A stretch of 64,000 nucleotides of DNA, taken from the NCBI GenBank assembly GCA_965226945.1, contig OZ245717.1, positions 8,556,001 through 8,620,000 of the forward strand, written 5' to 3'. Shown piece by piece: positions 17,389 through 25,138 of this stretch. The stretch is from SYLG01 sp965226945 (GTDB taxonomy: Bacteria > Planctomycetota > Planctomycetia > Gemmatales > Gemmataceae). Both the position numbers and the translations under genes were made by a program. The first letter of the stretch is position 1. Each line of letters begins with the position of its first letter. Under the pieces are notes generated by a model. That model did not search any database and was not told where the DNA came from. It was given only the letters and a program-made list of their open reading frames with translations.

Positions 17389-19410
17389 TCAGACCGGATC
17401 ATCTCCGGTATCTCTGGCAAAAATCAAAATGCTGTTTGCAGGCAGCGTGATGTTCGCGGAGTTTGGCAGTCCATCCCAGGGCAAGCCGTCGGCAATCACC
17501 CCGCCATAATTTCCTTGCACATTGGGATTGAAGAAATGATCGTAAACGTCGCTATTGAAAACTTCATGCCAGTGCCCGCCTCCTGGAAATCCGATTCGAT
17601 AGCTTCGGTTGTAGAAAGAATGCTCGTTCAAACTGGCAACGACGATCACATCGCGACCCACTCCAGGCACCCAGCGCTGAAACGCAATCACACGATTTTG
17701 ATTGTGGACATGAAAAACGTTGAGTCCGTCCCCTCGTAGGGCTGGAAATCTTCGTCTCAACCAGATCAATTCCCGCGTAAAACGATGCTGATCGGACATA
17801 TCCTTATCTTTGACTTCCAGCCCTTCCCACCAAATCAGCAGCTCCGGTTTTTTCGGATAGTCGGTCCAATATTTGTCTTCTAGAAACTCTTGCCCCATGA
17901 ATATCATCGGCACCCCAGGCGCCGCGAGAAGCAACCCGGTCGCAACCTTGGCCCGGCTTCGTGCGTACCATGACCGAGCATCGCCTGGATCGCCAAGGCG
18001 GGCAATGCGCGGCTGCTTATCGCGTCCAGTATGGTTGTCGTCCAAGAGGTCGTGATTCTCGATGCATTGGAACACCGTCCACCGAGCATCTTGGCGATAT
18101 GTGAATTCGATCGCCTCGCGGAGCGAATCAAGGTTGATCTCTACGGGCGGAAATCTGGCGCAGTCTTCAATGACCTTGCGCAGTCCATCCCGAAAAAAGT
18201 CGCTATAACCGACATCAAAGCCCATTCCATGCGGCCCTCGGGCAACGCCTTTCCAACGTTGCCCTCGATCATAATTCCAATACTCGGCAATCTGCACTGC
18301 CTTGGGTTTCTCGTAGCGCATGGTGTTCGTGAGGTCCTGGCAGAAGAACCAACCACCGTTTTCGTCGATGACGGTCACCTGGTCGTAGCGCAAGCCATCG
18401 ATATGGAATTCTCTTAGCAGCATGCGAGCGTTGTCGATCAAGAATTGCCGCACTTCCGGCCGACTGTAATCAAAAATCGGCCCGACATGTTCTTTGTCTG
18501 TAAAATATAACCGCGTGCTGGAAGATCGGGTCTGCCGGTCAAAAAAACAGATACTCTGATCATCGAGATTGAAATTGTCGCGGCCGGCGCCTGCATGGTT
18601 AAACACCACGTCTGCGATTACCGCGATACCGTAGAGATGGCAGAGGTCAACGAAAACCTTGAACTGATTGATCTGTCCCGTTAGTTCGGGAAGGGTCAAA
18701 GGCGAAATTCCTCGATTGGCCAGCAAGTGATTCACGCGCGGCAGGTAAGTCGGCAGATCTTTTGGAAATACGGAGTAGTCCATCTCGGGAGAAAAAAGGT
18801 CGGTGCCGTTGTAGCCGAGGCTATTTTCTCCCTGATATTCCTGAAATGGCAGCGGCATGACTGCGTTTACACCGAGGTCCTTCCAGTACTCGATGCGATC
18901 GATCACATCAAGTATTTTACAAACGCGATTGGGTCGAATATCATTTCCTGCACTGTCTTTTGCATAGAAGACTCCGATGTGAAATTGATAGATGATTAAA
19001 TCATTGAACTCGGGAGCTCGAAACGAGGAATCGTGCCACCGGTAGGAGCCTGGATCGCGCACGATACCGTTGCACGGATACCAATTACCGAAACGCACCT
19101 CCAACTCGCGAGCATAGGGATCGCGCTTGAATCCTTCGCTCGAACCAGGTCCCTGGCCAACCACCCAAAATCGATAGAGATCGCCGTCTTTCACGCCGGG
19201 AAAGAACCCTCCCCAGTAGCCCAAAGAGTCCTTCACAAGGAGATCGGACTCGTTTTTGGACCAGCGGGCCGGCACATCGCCTCCGGCATCATTCAGTACA
19301 ACGTAGACTTCTTTGGCATTGGGAGCCCAGGTGCGAAATGTGGCGCCTCCCTCAACGAGATTGGCTCCGCCCGGAGTGTGCAAATTGACTTGATTTTGTG
19401 ACGCCGGCAT
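17389..19410 (-). CDS. GH13 alpha-amylase / glucan branching-type enzyme
   Basis: A 673-residue GH13 enzyme. The N-terminus is a CBM48-like beta-sandwich (FRTWAPNAKEVYVVLNDAGG, then LYRFWVVG). The TIM barrel shows region I DVVFNHAG, region II DGLRYDQV with nucleophile Asp343, region III AEYW with acid/base Glu376, and region IV ENHD with Asp454. The C-terminal beta domain ends LPANSILIFARD. No signal peptide is seen, so it should act in the cytosol on alpha-1,4/1,6-glucan; branching enzyme, glycogen debranching or maltosyl-trehalose activity cannot be separated by eye. Tyr in region II replaces the commoner Phe or Met. Base composition looks visibly less GC-rich than the neighbours, which may mean a different origin. 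Confidence 0.88.
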   Translation of the reverse strand: MPASQNQVNLHTPGGANLVEGGATFRTWAPNAKEVYVVLNDAGGDVPARWSKNESDLLVKDSLGYWGGFFPGVKDGDLYRFWVVGQGPGSSEGFKRDPYARELEVRFGNWYPCNGIVRDPGSYRWHDSSFRAPEFNDLIIYQFHIGVFYAKDSAGNDIRPNRVCKILDVIDRIEYWKDLGVNAVMPLPFQEYQGENSLGYNGTDLFSPEMDYSVFPKDLPTYLPRVNHLLANRGISPLTLPELTGQINQFKVFVDLCHLYGIAVIADVVFNHAGAGRDNFNLDDQSICFFDRQTRSSSTRLYFTDKEHVGPIFDYSRPEVRQFLIDNARMLLREFHIDGLRYDQVTVIDENGGWFFCQDLTNTMRYEKPKAVQIAEYWNYDRGQRWKGVARGPHGMGFDVGYSDFFRDGLRKVIEDCARFPPVEINLDSLREAIEFTYRQDARWTVFQCIENHDLLDDNHTGRDKQPRIARLGDPGDARSWYARSRAKVATGLLLAAPGVPMIFMGQEFLEDKYWTDYPKKPELLIWWEGLEVKDKDMSDQHRFTRELIWLRRRFPALRGDGLNVFHVHNQNRVIAFQRWVPGVGRDVIVVASLNEHSFYNRSYRIGFPGGGHWHEVFNSDVYDHFFNPNVQGNYGGVIADGLPWDGLPNSANITLPANSILIFARDTGDDPV

Positions 19411-19947
19411 AAATCACCTCATGCACGAAGGAAGGCTCTTGGCGACTCCGGTAAACGAGTTTTTCAATCGCTTGGTTAGCCTCCTCTAACGCCAGAGAGG
19501 AGGCATTTCCTGCGTTAAAAACTCGCAACGCCACCAGTAGGTATAGATCCCTTTGATATTCCGGCTACAAGCTCCACGAATGAGCTTACTGAAATCACCG
19601 CAGTCCAAAAAACAGGCACAGACAAAAATGGTCTGAATCTGACGCGTGGAACAGTGAAGGAGCCATACCTTGCCAAGCAATTAAACAAAAAGGATACCCG
19701 TGCTCGCCAGGTCGCAACCGTTTACACGACCATCGCCGGAAAAACACCGGTAGCAGATCGAACCTGTTTGGACTCAGCACGATCTACGCAGAGAGAGAAG
19801 GAGACCCTTTTCATTGGGCCAGGTTCATTGGGCCACGAACGAGTCGCAAAGGCAGCGGTCGTCCCCTGGCGCTCTTTGCGTAAAATGAAGGCAGGTCCCA
19901 TCAGCGAAACAGTGCGCCCGCCCGCGGATCCTAAGAGGTGCTTACCA
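19411..19947. other. Divergent intergenic region upstream of the hybrid kinase
   Basis: About 540 bases between divergent genes, expected to carry both promoters. The kinase frame stays open upstream to a GTG at 19654, but these codons do not resemble protein sequence and the good ribosome binding site lies at the 19948 start. A 12-base direct repeat TTCATTGGGCCA occurs twice around 19810-19835. No hairpin of note. Confidence 0.4.
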
Positions 19948-22584
19948 ATGCTCGGGGATCGGGACAATGGCGTGCGCGAGCAAGCGTTCGACATGCGCGA
20001 ACGCTTGGCCGAACTGGAAGCAGCCAACGAAGAACTCAAGCGACAGATCGCTCGAGTCCGCAAGGACGAGGAGGGCCTGCGCCTCGGCGAGCAGCGCTAC
20101 CGCTCCCTGGTCGAGGCGATCACCGCCGTCGTCTGGAACACTCCGGCGTCGGGTCAATTTGAAGTTCCGCAGATTCGCTGGACGGAATTCACGGGCCAGA
20201 CCTTTGAAGAATTAAAAGGGTGGGGTTGGCTTGACGCAGTCCACCCCGACGACCGGCCGGAAACGGCGCGCGTTTGGTCGGCGGCGGTCGCTAACCGATC
20301 GCTTTATCATGTCGAGCACCGCTTACACTTTCGCGACGGCACCTACCGCAACATGCTGGTTCGCGCCGTGCCGATCGTTGACGAGCACGGTGACATTCGT
20401 GAATGGGTCGGCGTTCACACCGATATTACCGCGCAGAAGGAAGCGGAAGCGGCGCTGCGCGAAGCGAAAACGGCAGCGGAGGCGGCCAATCGTGCCAAGA
20501 GCGATTTCCTGGCCAATATGTCGCACGAGATCCGCACGCCGATGAACGGCATCCTCGGCATGACCGAGCTGGCCCTCGACACCGACCTGACTCCCGAACA
20601 GCGCCGCTACCTGGACCTCGTACAGTGCTCGGCCGACTCGCTCTTGACGATCGTCAACGACATCCTCGATTTTTCGAAAATCGAAGCGGGAAAAGTCGAA
20701 CTGGAAACCATTCCCTTTCTCTTGCGCGACCGCCTGGGAGATGTGTTGAAATCGCTCGCCCTGCGAGCGCACGCGAAGGGCCTGGAACTGGCATGCAATG
20801 TCGCCTCCTCGGTGCCCGATGCACTTCTGGGCGATCCTGGGCGGCTCGGCCAGGTTCTCTTGAACCTCGTGGGCAACGCCATCAAGTTTACGGCCAAGGG
20901 CGAGGTGGTCCTCTCAGTGTGCGTGACTGAGAATCAAAACTCGCCTGAAGGTGTTGTCGAACTCTCGTTCGCAGTGTCGGACACCGGTCCGGGAATCCCC
21001 CCGGATAAGGGCTGCAAGCTCTTCCAACCCTTCACTCAGGCGGATACCTCCACGACGCGCGAGTTCGGCGGCACCGGGCTGGGTTTGACGATCGCGAAGC
21101 GGATTGTGGAACTAATGGGCGGCCGCATCTGGTTTGAAAGCGAACTGGGCCGGGGCAGCACCTTCCACTTCACTGCCCGCCTCGCGGTTCAGCCGGTGAC
21201 ATCGCGCACCCCCGTTCTGGAAACATCCCTCCTTCGCGATCTGCGCGTCCTGGTCGTGGACGACAATGCCACCAACCGCTTGGTGCTCCACGAGGTCCTA
21301 TTGCGTTGGGGCATGAAGCCCGTGCTCACCGACTGCGCCACCAAGGCGCTGGCCGTCCTGCGCGAGGCGGCCGAGTTGGGATCGCCCTTCCCTCTGGTGC
21401 TGTCCGATGTGATGATGCCCGAAGTCGACGGCTACCGGTTCGCCGAGCAAGTACGGCAATACTCTGAATTGGCCGGGGCGGCCATTATCCTCCTCTCCTC
21501 TGCCGACCGGCGGCAGGATTCCGTTCGCTGCCTGCAATCGGGGATCGCGGCCTGCCTCACCAAACCGGTCAAGCAATCGGAATTGGCAAACGCCATCCTC
21601 AGGGCGTTGGACCGATTGCCGGAATGCACCCTGGGCAAGCCGATCGGCCGCAATGAGCACAAGCGCTGCGAAAAGCCAGACCTGGAGGCCGGGGTGGGCG
21701 CCCTGTCCATCCTGCTGGTCGAGGACAATGCCACCAACCGGCTGCTTGCCGAGACCTTGCTCGAAAAGAAAGGGCACGCGGTTACGACCGCCCACAATGG
21801 CAAGGAGGCGCTCGCCGCCCTGGCTGAGGAGTCGTTCCAGATCGTGTTGATGGATGTCCAAATGCCGGAAATGGACGGTTTCGAGGCAACCGGGCAGATC
21901 CGAGCCAGGGAGGAGAAGACCGGGAAACACATCCCAATCGTGGCGATGACGGCCCATGCGATGAAGGGGGACCGCGAGCGCTGCCTTGCGGCGGGGATGG
22001 ATGGCTACGTCACCAAGCCGATCCGGGCGGAAGAACTGTACCGGGCCCTCGCCCAGTTTGCGCCGGCCGCAAGTGCCAACCTCGGCGAACCCAATTCCTG
22101 TAAGTCCCATTCCCCAGATTCCAGCTCTCAAACTTCCCAGACAGGTCTTGCAACGGAATCTACCCAGGCCGATGCTTTGCCCCCACCCGCACCTGTCGGC
22201 ACATCGTCCGTCGCGATCGACAAAACAGCACTTTTGGCCCGGATCGGCGGTCGCCAGGACCGGCTCGGAACGATCATCAAGGTCTTCCAGGGCGAATCGA
22301 CTGGGCTCATGGCGCAACTACGCGACGCGATCGCGCTTGGCGATGGCTCCGCGCTCAAGCGGGCGGCCCATTCGCTCAAGGGAGCGGTCGGGATATTCGG
22401 GGCGGCGGGCGTCGTCAACAGCGCCCTGCAGTTGGAATCGCTGGGACATTCTGGAGATCTGACGGAAGCGACTGCTTCCTACCACCAACTGGAAGAAGAC
22501 ATTCGCCAACTCAACATAGCTCTGGCTAATGTGCTGTCTTCACTGCCTGAGCGCCCACGACCGCCCCGCATTGGAGCCTCTTAG
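19948..22584 (+). CDS. Hybrid sensor histidine kinase (PAS-HisKA-HATPase-REC-REC-Hpt)
   Basis: An 878-residue cytosolic tripartite-type kinase with no membrane segment. Order: coiled coil (about 10-45, ERLAELEAANEELKRQ), PAS/PAC (45-165), HisKA with FLANMSHEIRTPMNG and phospho-acceptor His193, HATPase_c with VGNAIKFTAKGEV, DTGPGIP and GGTGLGLTI, REC1 (Asp487 in LSDVMMPEVDG), REC2 (Asp636 in LMDVQMPEMDG), a Ser/Thr/Gln-rich linker, and Hpt with AAHSLKG (His808). All phosphorelay residues are present. The start is ATG 19948 with AAGAGGTG upstream. It is convergent with a REC-HATPase protein at 22645-23565, a possible partner. The signal sensed by PAS is unknown. Confidence 0.92.
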   Translation: MLGDRDNGVREQAFDMRERLAELEAANEELKRQIARVRKDEEGLRLGEQRYRSLVEAITAVVWNTPASGQFEVPQIRWTEFTGQTFEELKGWGWLDAVHPDDRPETARVWSAAVANRSLYHVEHRLHFRDGTYRNMLVRAVPIVDEHGDIREWVGVHTDITAQKEAEAALREAKTAAEAANRAKSDFLANMSHEIRTPMNGILGMTELALDTDLTPEQRRYLDLVQCSADSLLTIVNDILDFSKIEAGKVELETIPFLLRDRLGDVLKSLALRAHAKGLELACNVASSVPDALLGDPGRLGQVLLNLVGNAIKFTAKGEVVLSVCVTENQNSPEGVVELSFAVSDTGPGIPPDKGCKLFQPFTQADTSTTREFGGTGLGLTIAKRIVELMGGRIWFESELGRGSTFHFTARLAVQPVTSRTPVLETSLLRDLRVLVVDDNATNRLVLHEVLLRWGMKPVLTDCATKALAVLREAAELGSPFPLVLSDVMMPEVDGYRFAEQVRQYSELAGAAIILLSSADRRQDSVRCLQSGIAACLTKPVKQSELANAILRALDRLPECTLGKPIGRNEHKRCEKPDLEAGVGALSILLVEDNATNRLLAETLLEKKGHAVTTAHNGKEALAALAEESFQIVLMDVQMPEMDGFEATGQIRAREEKTGKHIPIVAMTAHAMKGDRERCLAAGMDGYVTKPIRAEELYRALAQFAPAASANLGEPNSCKSHSPDSSSQTSQTGLATESTQADALPPPAPVGTSSVAIDKTALLARIGGRQDRLGTIIKVFQGESTGLMAQLRDAIALGDGSALKRAAHSLKGAVGIFGAAGVVNSALQLESLGHSGDLTEATASYHQLEEDIRQLNIALANVLSSLPERPRPPRIGAS

Positions 22585-22644
22585 CGTTTGTTCATGCGTG
22601 ATTGGCTGCCGCCGGTATCGATCCGGATTTCGTCTCATCGGGTC

Positions 22645-23565
22645 TTAGCAATCGGCCAATGCGGCTTCGTTGAGCTCGCTCGTGGCCTGGCGTCTTTTGA
22701 TCAGGGTGATCTCGTTGCCCGTTGAGTTGTAACGCACTTCGTCCATCAGCGTGCGGATGAGCAGGACACCCCTACCTCCAATGCGGCAAAGGTTGATCGG
22801 GTCAGTTGGGTCGGGGAGCTTGGAGGGATCGAAACCTGGCCCTTCGTCGCGAATCGTGAAGATCGCCTCGGAGCGCGTGACGCCAGCATCGATCCGGACC
22901 TTACGGTCGCGATAAGGCGATTGCTTGCGGCGCTCGTCACCGAGCTTGTGATAATCTCGCTCGTCATCCTGACGTAGCTCGGAGTCTAGCTCTAAATTGC
23001 CGTGATCGATCGCGTTGACGATCGCCTCCCTTAGAGCCACCGCCACGCGAATCAGTTCGGCCCGGCCGCACAAACCCATTTCGAAAACAACCCCTTCAAG
23101 GCGCCGTATCAAGGGAGCGACAAGTTTTTCGTCATTGGGCAGGGTGAAGCGCGAACGCGTCTCGTCGAGGCTGTCGATGATTCGCTCTTCAGCCGAGTCG
23201 AGGGCGGCCATGGCGATGACCTGGTGAACGACCGGGGCGAGGTCGCGGGCAAGGTCACGCTTCGGAACATAACTTGCGGCGCCGGAGCGCAGGGCGCGCG
23301 CGGCGATCTCTTCGCTGCCATGGGCCGTGATCAGGATGATCGGAACGGACGGATATTTTGCCCGCACCGCTTCGACCAGGGTCAACCCATCCATGCGCGG
23401 CATTTGGAGGTCGGTGACGACGAGATCCGGGAGCCGTTCCTCCAGGGCCTCAAGGGCGGCGCAACCATCGGTGGCATGGTCAACTTCAATTCCCGCATCT
23501 TCAAGGAGGAACTGAATTTCCGCAGCCTGAGTGAGGCTATCCTCGACAACGAGCACGCGCGCCAT
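22645..23565 (-). CDS. Response regulator with C-terminal HATPase (RsbW/SpoIIAB-like) domain
   Basis: A 306-residue protein. Residues 1-120 are a REC domain with acidic Glu8-Asp9, phospho-acceptor Asp52 in VVTDLQMPRMDG and the Lys of SYVPKRD. The C-terminal part (about 150-290) is a GHKL ATPase of the anti-sigma/serine-kinase type: N box REAIVNAIDHGN, G1 box RDEGPGFDP, and GGRGVLLIRTLMDEVRY. Such fusions resemble regulators that couple a phosphorelay to partner-switching control. It ends 60 bases from the hybrid kinase, in the opposite direction, so the two may act together. GGAGG lies 9 bases upstream of the ATG; upstream codons in frame are not family-like. Confidence 0.9.
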   Translation of the reverse strand: MARVLVVEDSLTQAAEIQFLLEDAGIEVDHATDGCAALEALEERLPDLVVTDLQMPRMDGLTLVEAVRAKYPSVPIILITAHGSEEIAARALRSGAASYVPKRDLARDLAPVVHQVIAMAALDSAEERIIDSLDETRSRFTLPNDEKLVAPLIRRLEGVVFEMGLCGRAELIRVAVALREAIVNAIDHGNLELDSELRQDDERDYHKLGDERRKQSPYRDRKVRIDAGVTRSEAIFTIRDEGPGFDPSKLPDPTDPINLCRIGGRGVLLIRTLMDEVRYNSTGNEITLIKRRQATSELNEAALADC

Positions 23566-23939
23566 GCCTGCATTCCTCCAAAATTCGGACGGGCCAGATT
23601 GGCAGAAGTCGCCAGGGCCAGACGAGAAGTGAAGTCGATTAGGGTCTATTGTAGGGCACGCGGGTGGCCAGTCGATCCGTGGCGAATCGAACCGCCGAAA
23701 GGGGGAATTTGGATTCGGACAGAAAACAAAATGGATGGTACCGCGGCAAAGATGAAGAAGGGTTGATCGGTTCACGAAGAATGGACTCGTTGCGAGTCAC
23801 GGAGCCACGGTCCAGGTGAATTTCAGGGGTTCAAATTCGGACGGATTTCAACTTCAAATCCCATAAACCTTTTACCCGGAACAACTTGAGAACTCACCAT
23901 GTTTGCGACAGACGCTCGGCGCTAACGACTCGCAAACCG
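23566..23939. other. Intergenic region without a recognised gene
   Basis: About 375 bases upstream of the REC-HATPase gene. It has recurring ATTCGGAC words (near 23584, 23712 and 23838) that could be chance or binding-site remnants. No credible frame is visible. Confidence 0.35.
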
Positions 23940-24311
23940 CTACGACCTCCAAACACCGTTGGTAAAGTGAAGAATTGCCAACGTTTCTGGGTGCAAGACA
24001 AAATCGTAGGTTGAACCGGCTCCATGCAAAAACTCAGGCACCTCGTTGGCAGTCATGAATGCCACGATCAACACGGTTTCGGTATCGGTTAGGTGCCGTT
24101 TGATTTGCTCTTTCGTTTTTTCATCCCATCGAATGCGGTCAATAAACGAAACACGCTCCAACATCACGGTGGTTTCGCAAAACTTCTGAGATTTCGCTGC
24201 CAAGCAGTGCGGGTGACCCTCCAGTGCCGCAAGCGCGCGTTGTTGAAGATCACTCGTCAGCTCAGGCCTTGTGAGACTGTGGCCACCGCCACCGGAGGAC
24301 TGTTGGGTCAT
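23940..24311 (-). CDS. Small hypothetical protein
   Basis: A 123-residue cytosolic protein that I do not recognise. It has a Gly-rich start (QQSSGGGGHSL), a helical middle with a charged DEKTKEQIKRHLTDTE, and ends in strands (STYDFVLHPETLAILHFTNG, then VWRS). The last strand pair recalls the end of NTF2-fold immunity proteins, but this is a weak resemblance. AGGA lies 8 bases before the ATG. It is divergent from the PadR gene, with about 200 bp between them. Confidence 0.6.
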   Translation of the reverse strand: MTQQSSGGGGHSLTRPELTSDLQQRALAALEGHPHCLAAKSQKFCETTVMLERVSFIDRIRWDEKTKEQIKRHLTDTETVLIVAFMTANEVPEFLHGAGSTYDFVLHPETLAILHFTNGVWRS

Positions 24312-24437
24312 GGCGAATCCTAGGAGGCAAAAGTGATCTCAATTCAAACCCATTGGTTCGCGAGCGATTACGAGCGCCGACACCTCAGTCGTCGCTGGTG
24401 AAATCATCCTAGTTGCTCCCATTCGGTGAACCTGACG

Positions 24438-24466
24438 TAGTCAAAACTCAACGGGCGCCCTATATT
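24438..24466 (+). promoter_or_regulatory. Probable promoter of the padR-type gene
   Basis: TAGTCA and TATATT are separated by 17 bases and resemble -35 and -10 boxes (the latter one mismatch from TATAAT). The predicted start of transcription near 24473 would leave a leader of about 40 bases before the GTG start. Confidence 0.45.
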
Positions 24467-24480
24467 ACGATTCGTAATAT
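24462..24480. promoter_or_regulatory. Palindromic operator candidate
   Basis: ATATTACG-ATT-CGTAATAT is a perfect 8-bp inverted repeat with a 3-base centre. It overlaps the likely -10 box and start site in front of the PadR-type gene, the usual position for autorepression. Confidence 0.55.
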
Positions 24481-24515
24481 CAATTCCGTTGCGAGCCAAA
24501 TCCTGGAGGCGCTTC

Positions 24516-25061
24516 GTGAAACAGTTGAGCGATCTGGAATTCACCATCCTTGGCATCATCTCGAAGCGAGCGCCCTGCACCTCTTATGCGGTGGCCAAGG
24601 AGTTCTTCACTTCGCCCTCTTCGCACTGGCGCGGCAGTGCCGGCGCCGTTTACCCGGCAGTGGCGCGTCTGAAAGCTCTTGGACTTTTGAGACAAGAACG
24701 CGCAACCCGGCTCGGCCGCCCAGCCACTCTGTTCTCGCTCACCGACAAGGGCCGAACCACCCTGCGAAAGTGGTTAACGCCACCGCTGCCCGAATCCGCG
24801 GCCTCGATCACCTTCGACCCCATCCGTACACGCTCATTCTTCCTGGCGGCACTCTCCCCTGCAGAGCAGCGCGCTTTCCTCGAAGAAGCCGAACGGCAAT
24901 TGCTCTCGCAGGTGCCCCGTCTTGAGGCAGAATGCGATCGCTACCGCAAGAGCGGCGACTGGTTCAGCGAGCAGTCGCAACGCGGCACGCTCCATGTGAC
25001 CAACGCCCGTGTCGCCTGGATTCGGGAGTTTCTCGATGCATTAAGTCGCCGAAGCGTGTAA
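24516..25061 (+). CDS. PadR family transcriptional regulator
   Basis: A 181-residue regulator. The N-terminal winged helix is typical of PadR: LEFTILGIISKRAPCTSYAV, a recognition segment SAGAVYPAVARLKALGLLRQ, and the wing GRPATLFSLTDKGRTTL. The C-terminal helices (about 95-180) form the Vir_act_alpha_C-like dimerisation region. The start is a GTG with GGAGG 8 bases upstream; a TTG nine codons earlier is less likely. A palindrome over its -10 box suggests autoregulation. The secreted HExxH gene starts 78 bases downstream on the same strand and may be cotranscribed. Confidence 0.88.
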   Translation: MKQLSDLEFTILGIISKRAPCTSYAVAKEFFTSPSSHWRGSAGAVYPAVARLKALGLLRQERATRLGRPATLFSLTDKGRTTLRKWLTPPLPESAASITFDPIRTRSFFLAALSPAEQRAFLEEAERQLLSQVPRLEAECDRYRKSGDWFSEQSQRGTLHVTNARVAWIREFLDALSRRSV

Positions 25062-25138
25062 GTGTTTTCCACGGTGTTTTTTCTATCATCAGATGTTTTC
25101 CACTTTTCACCACGTTGATCATCAAGGAGTAGGAAAGA

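Noticed and set aside
21298..22317. 339-codon minus-strand frame opposite the REC domains of the hybrid kinase
   Set aside because: Antisense shadow of conserved REC sequence; Arg/Gly-rich with no motif.
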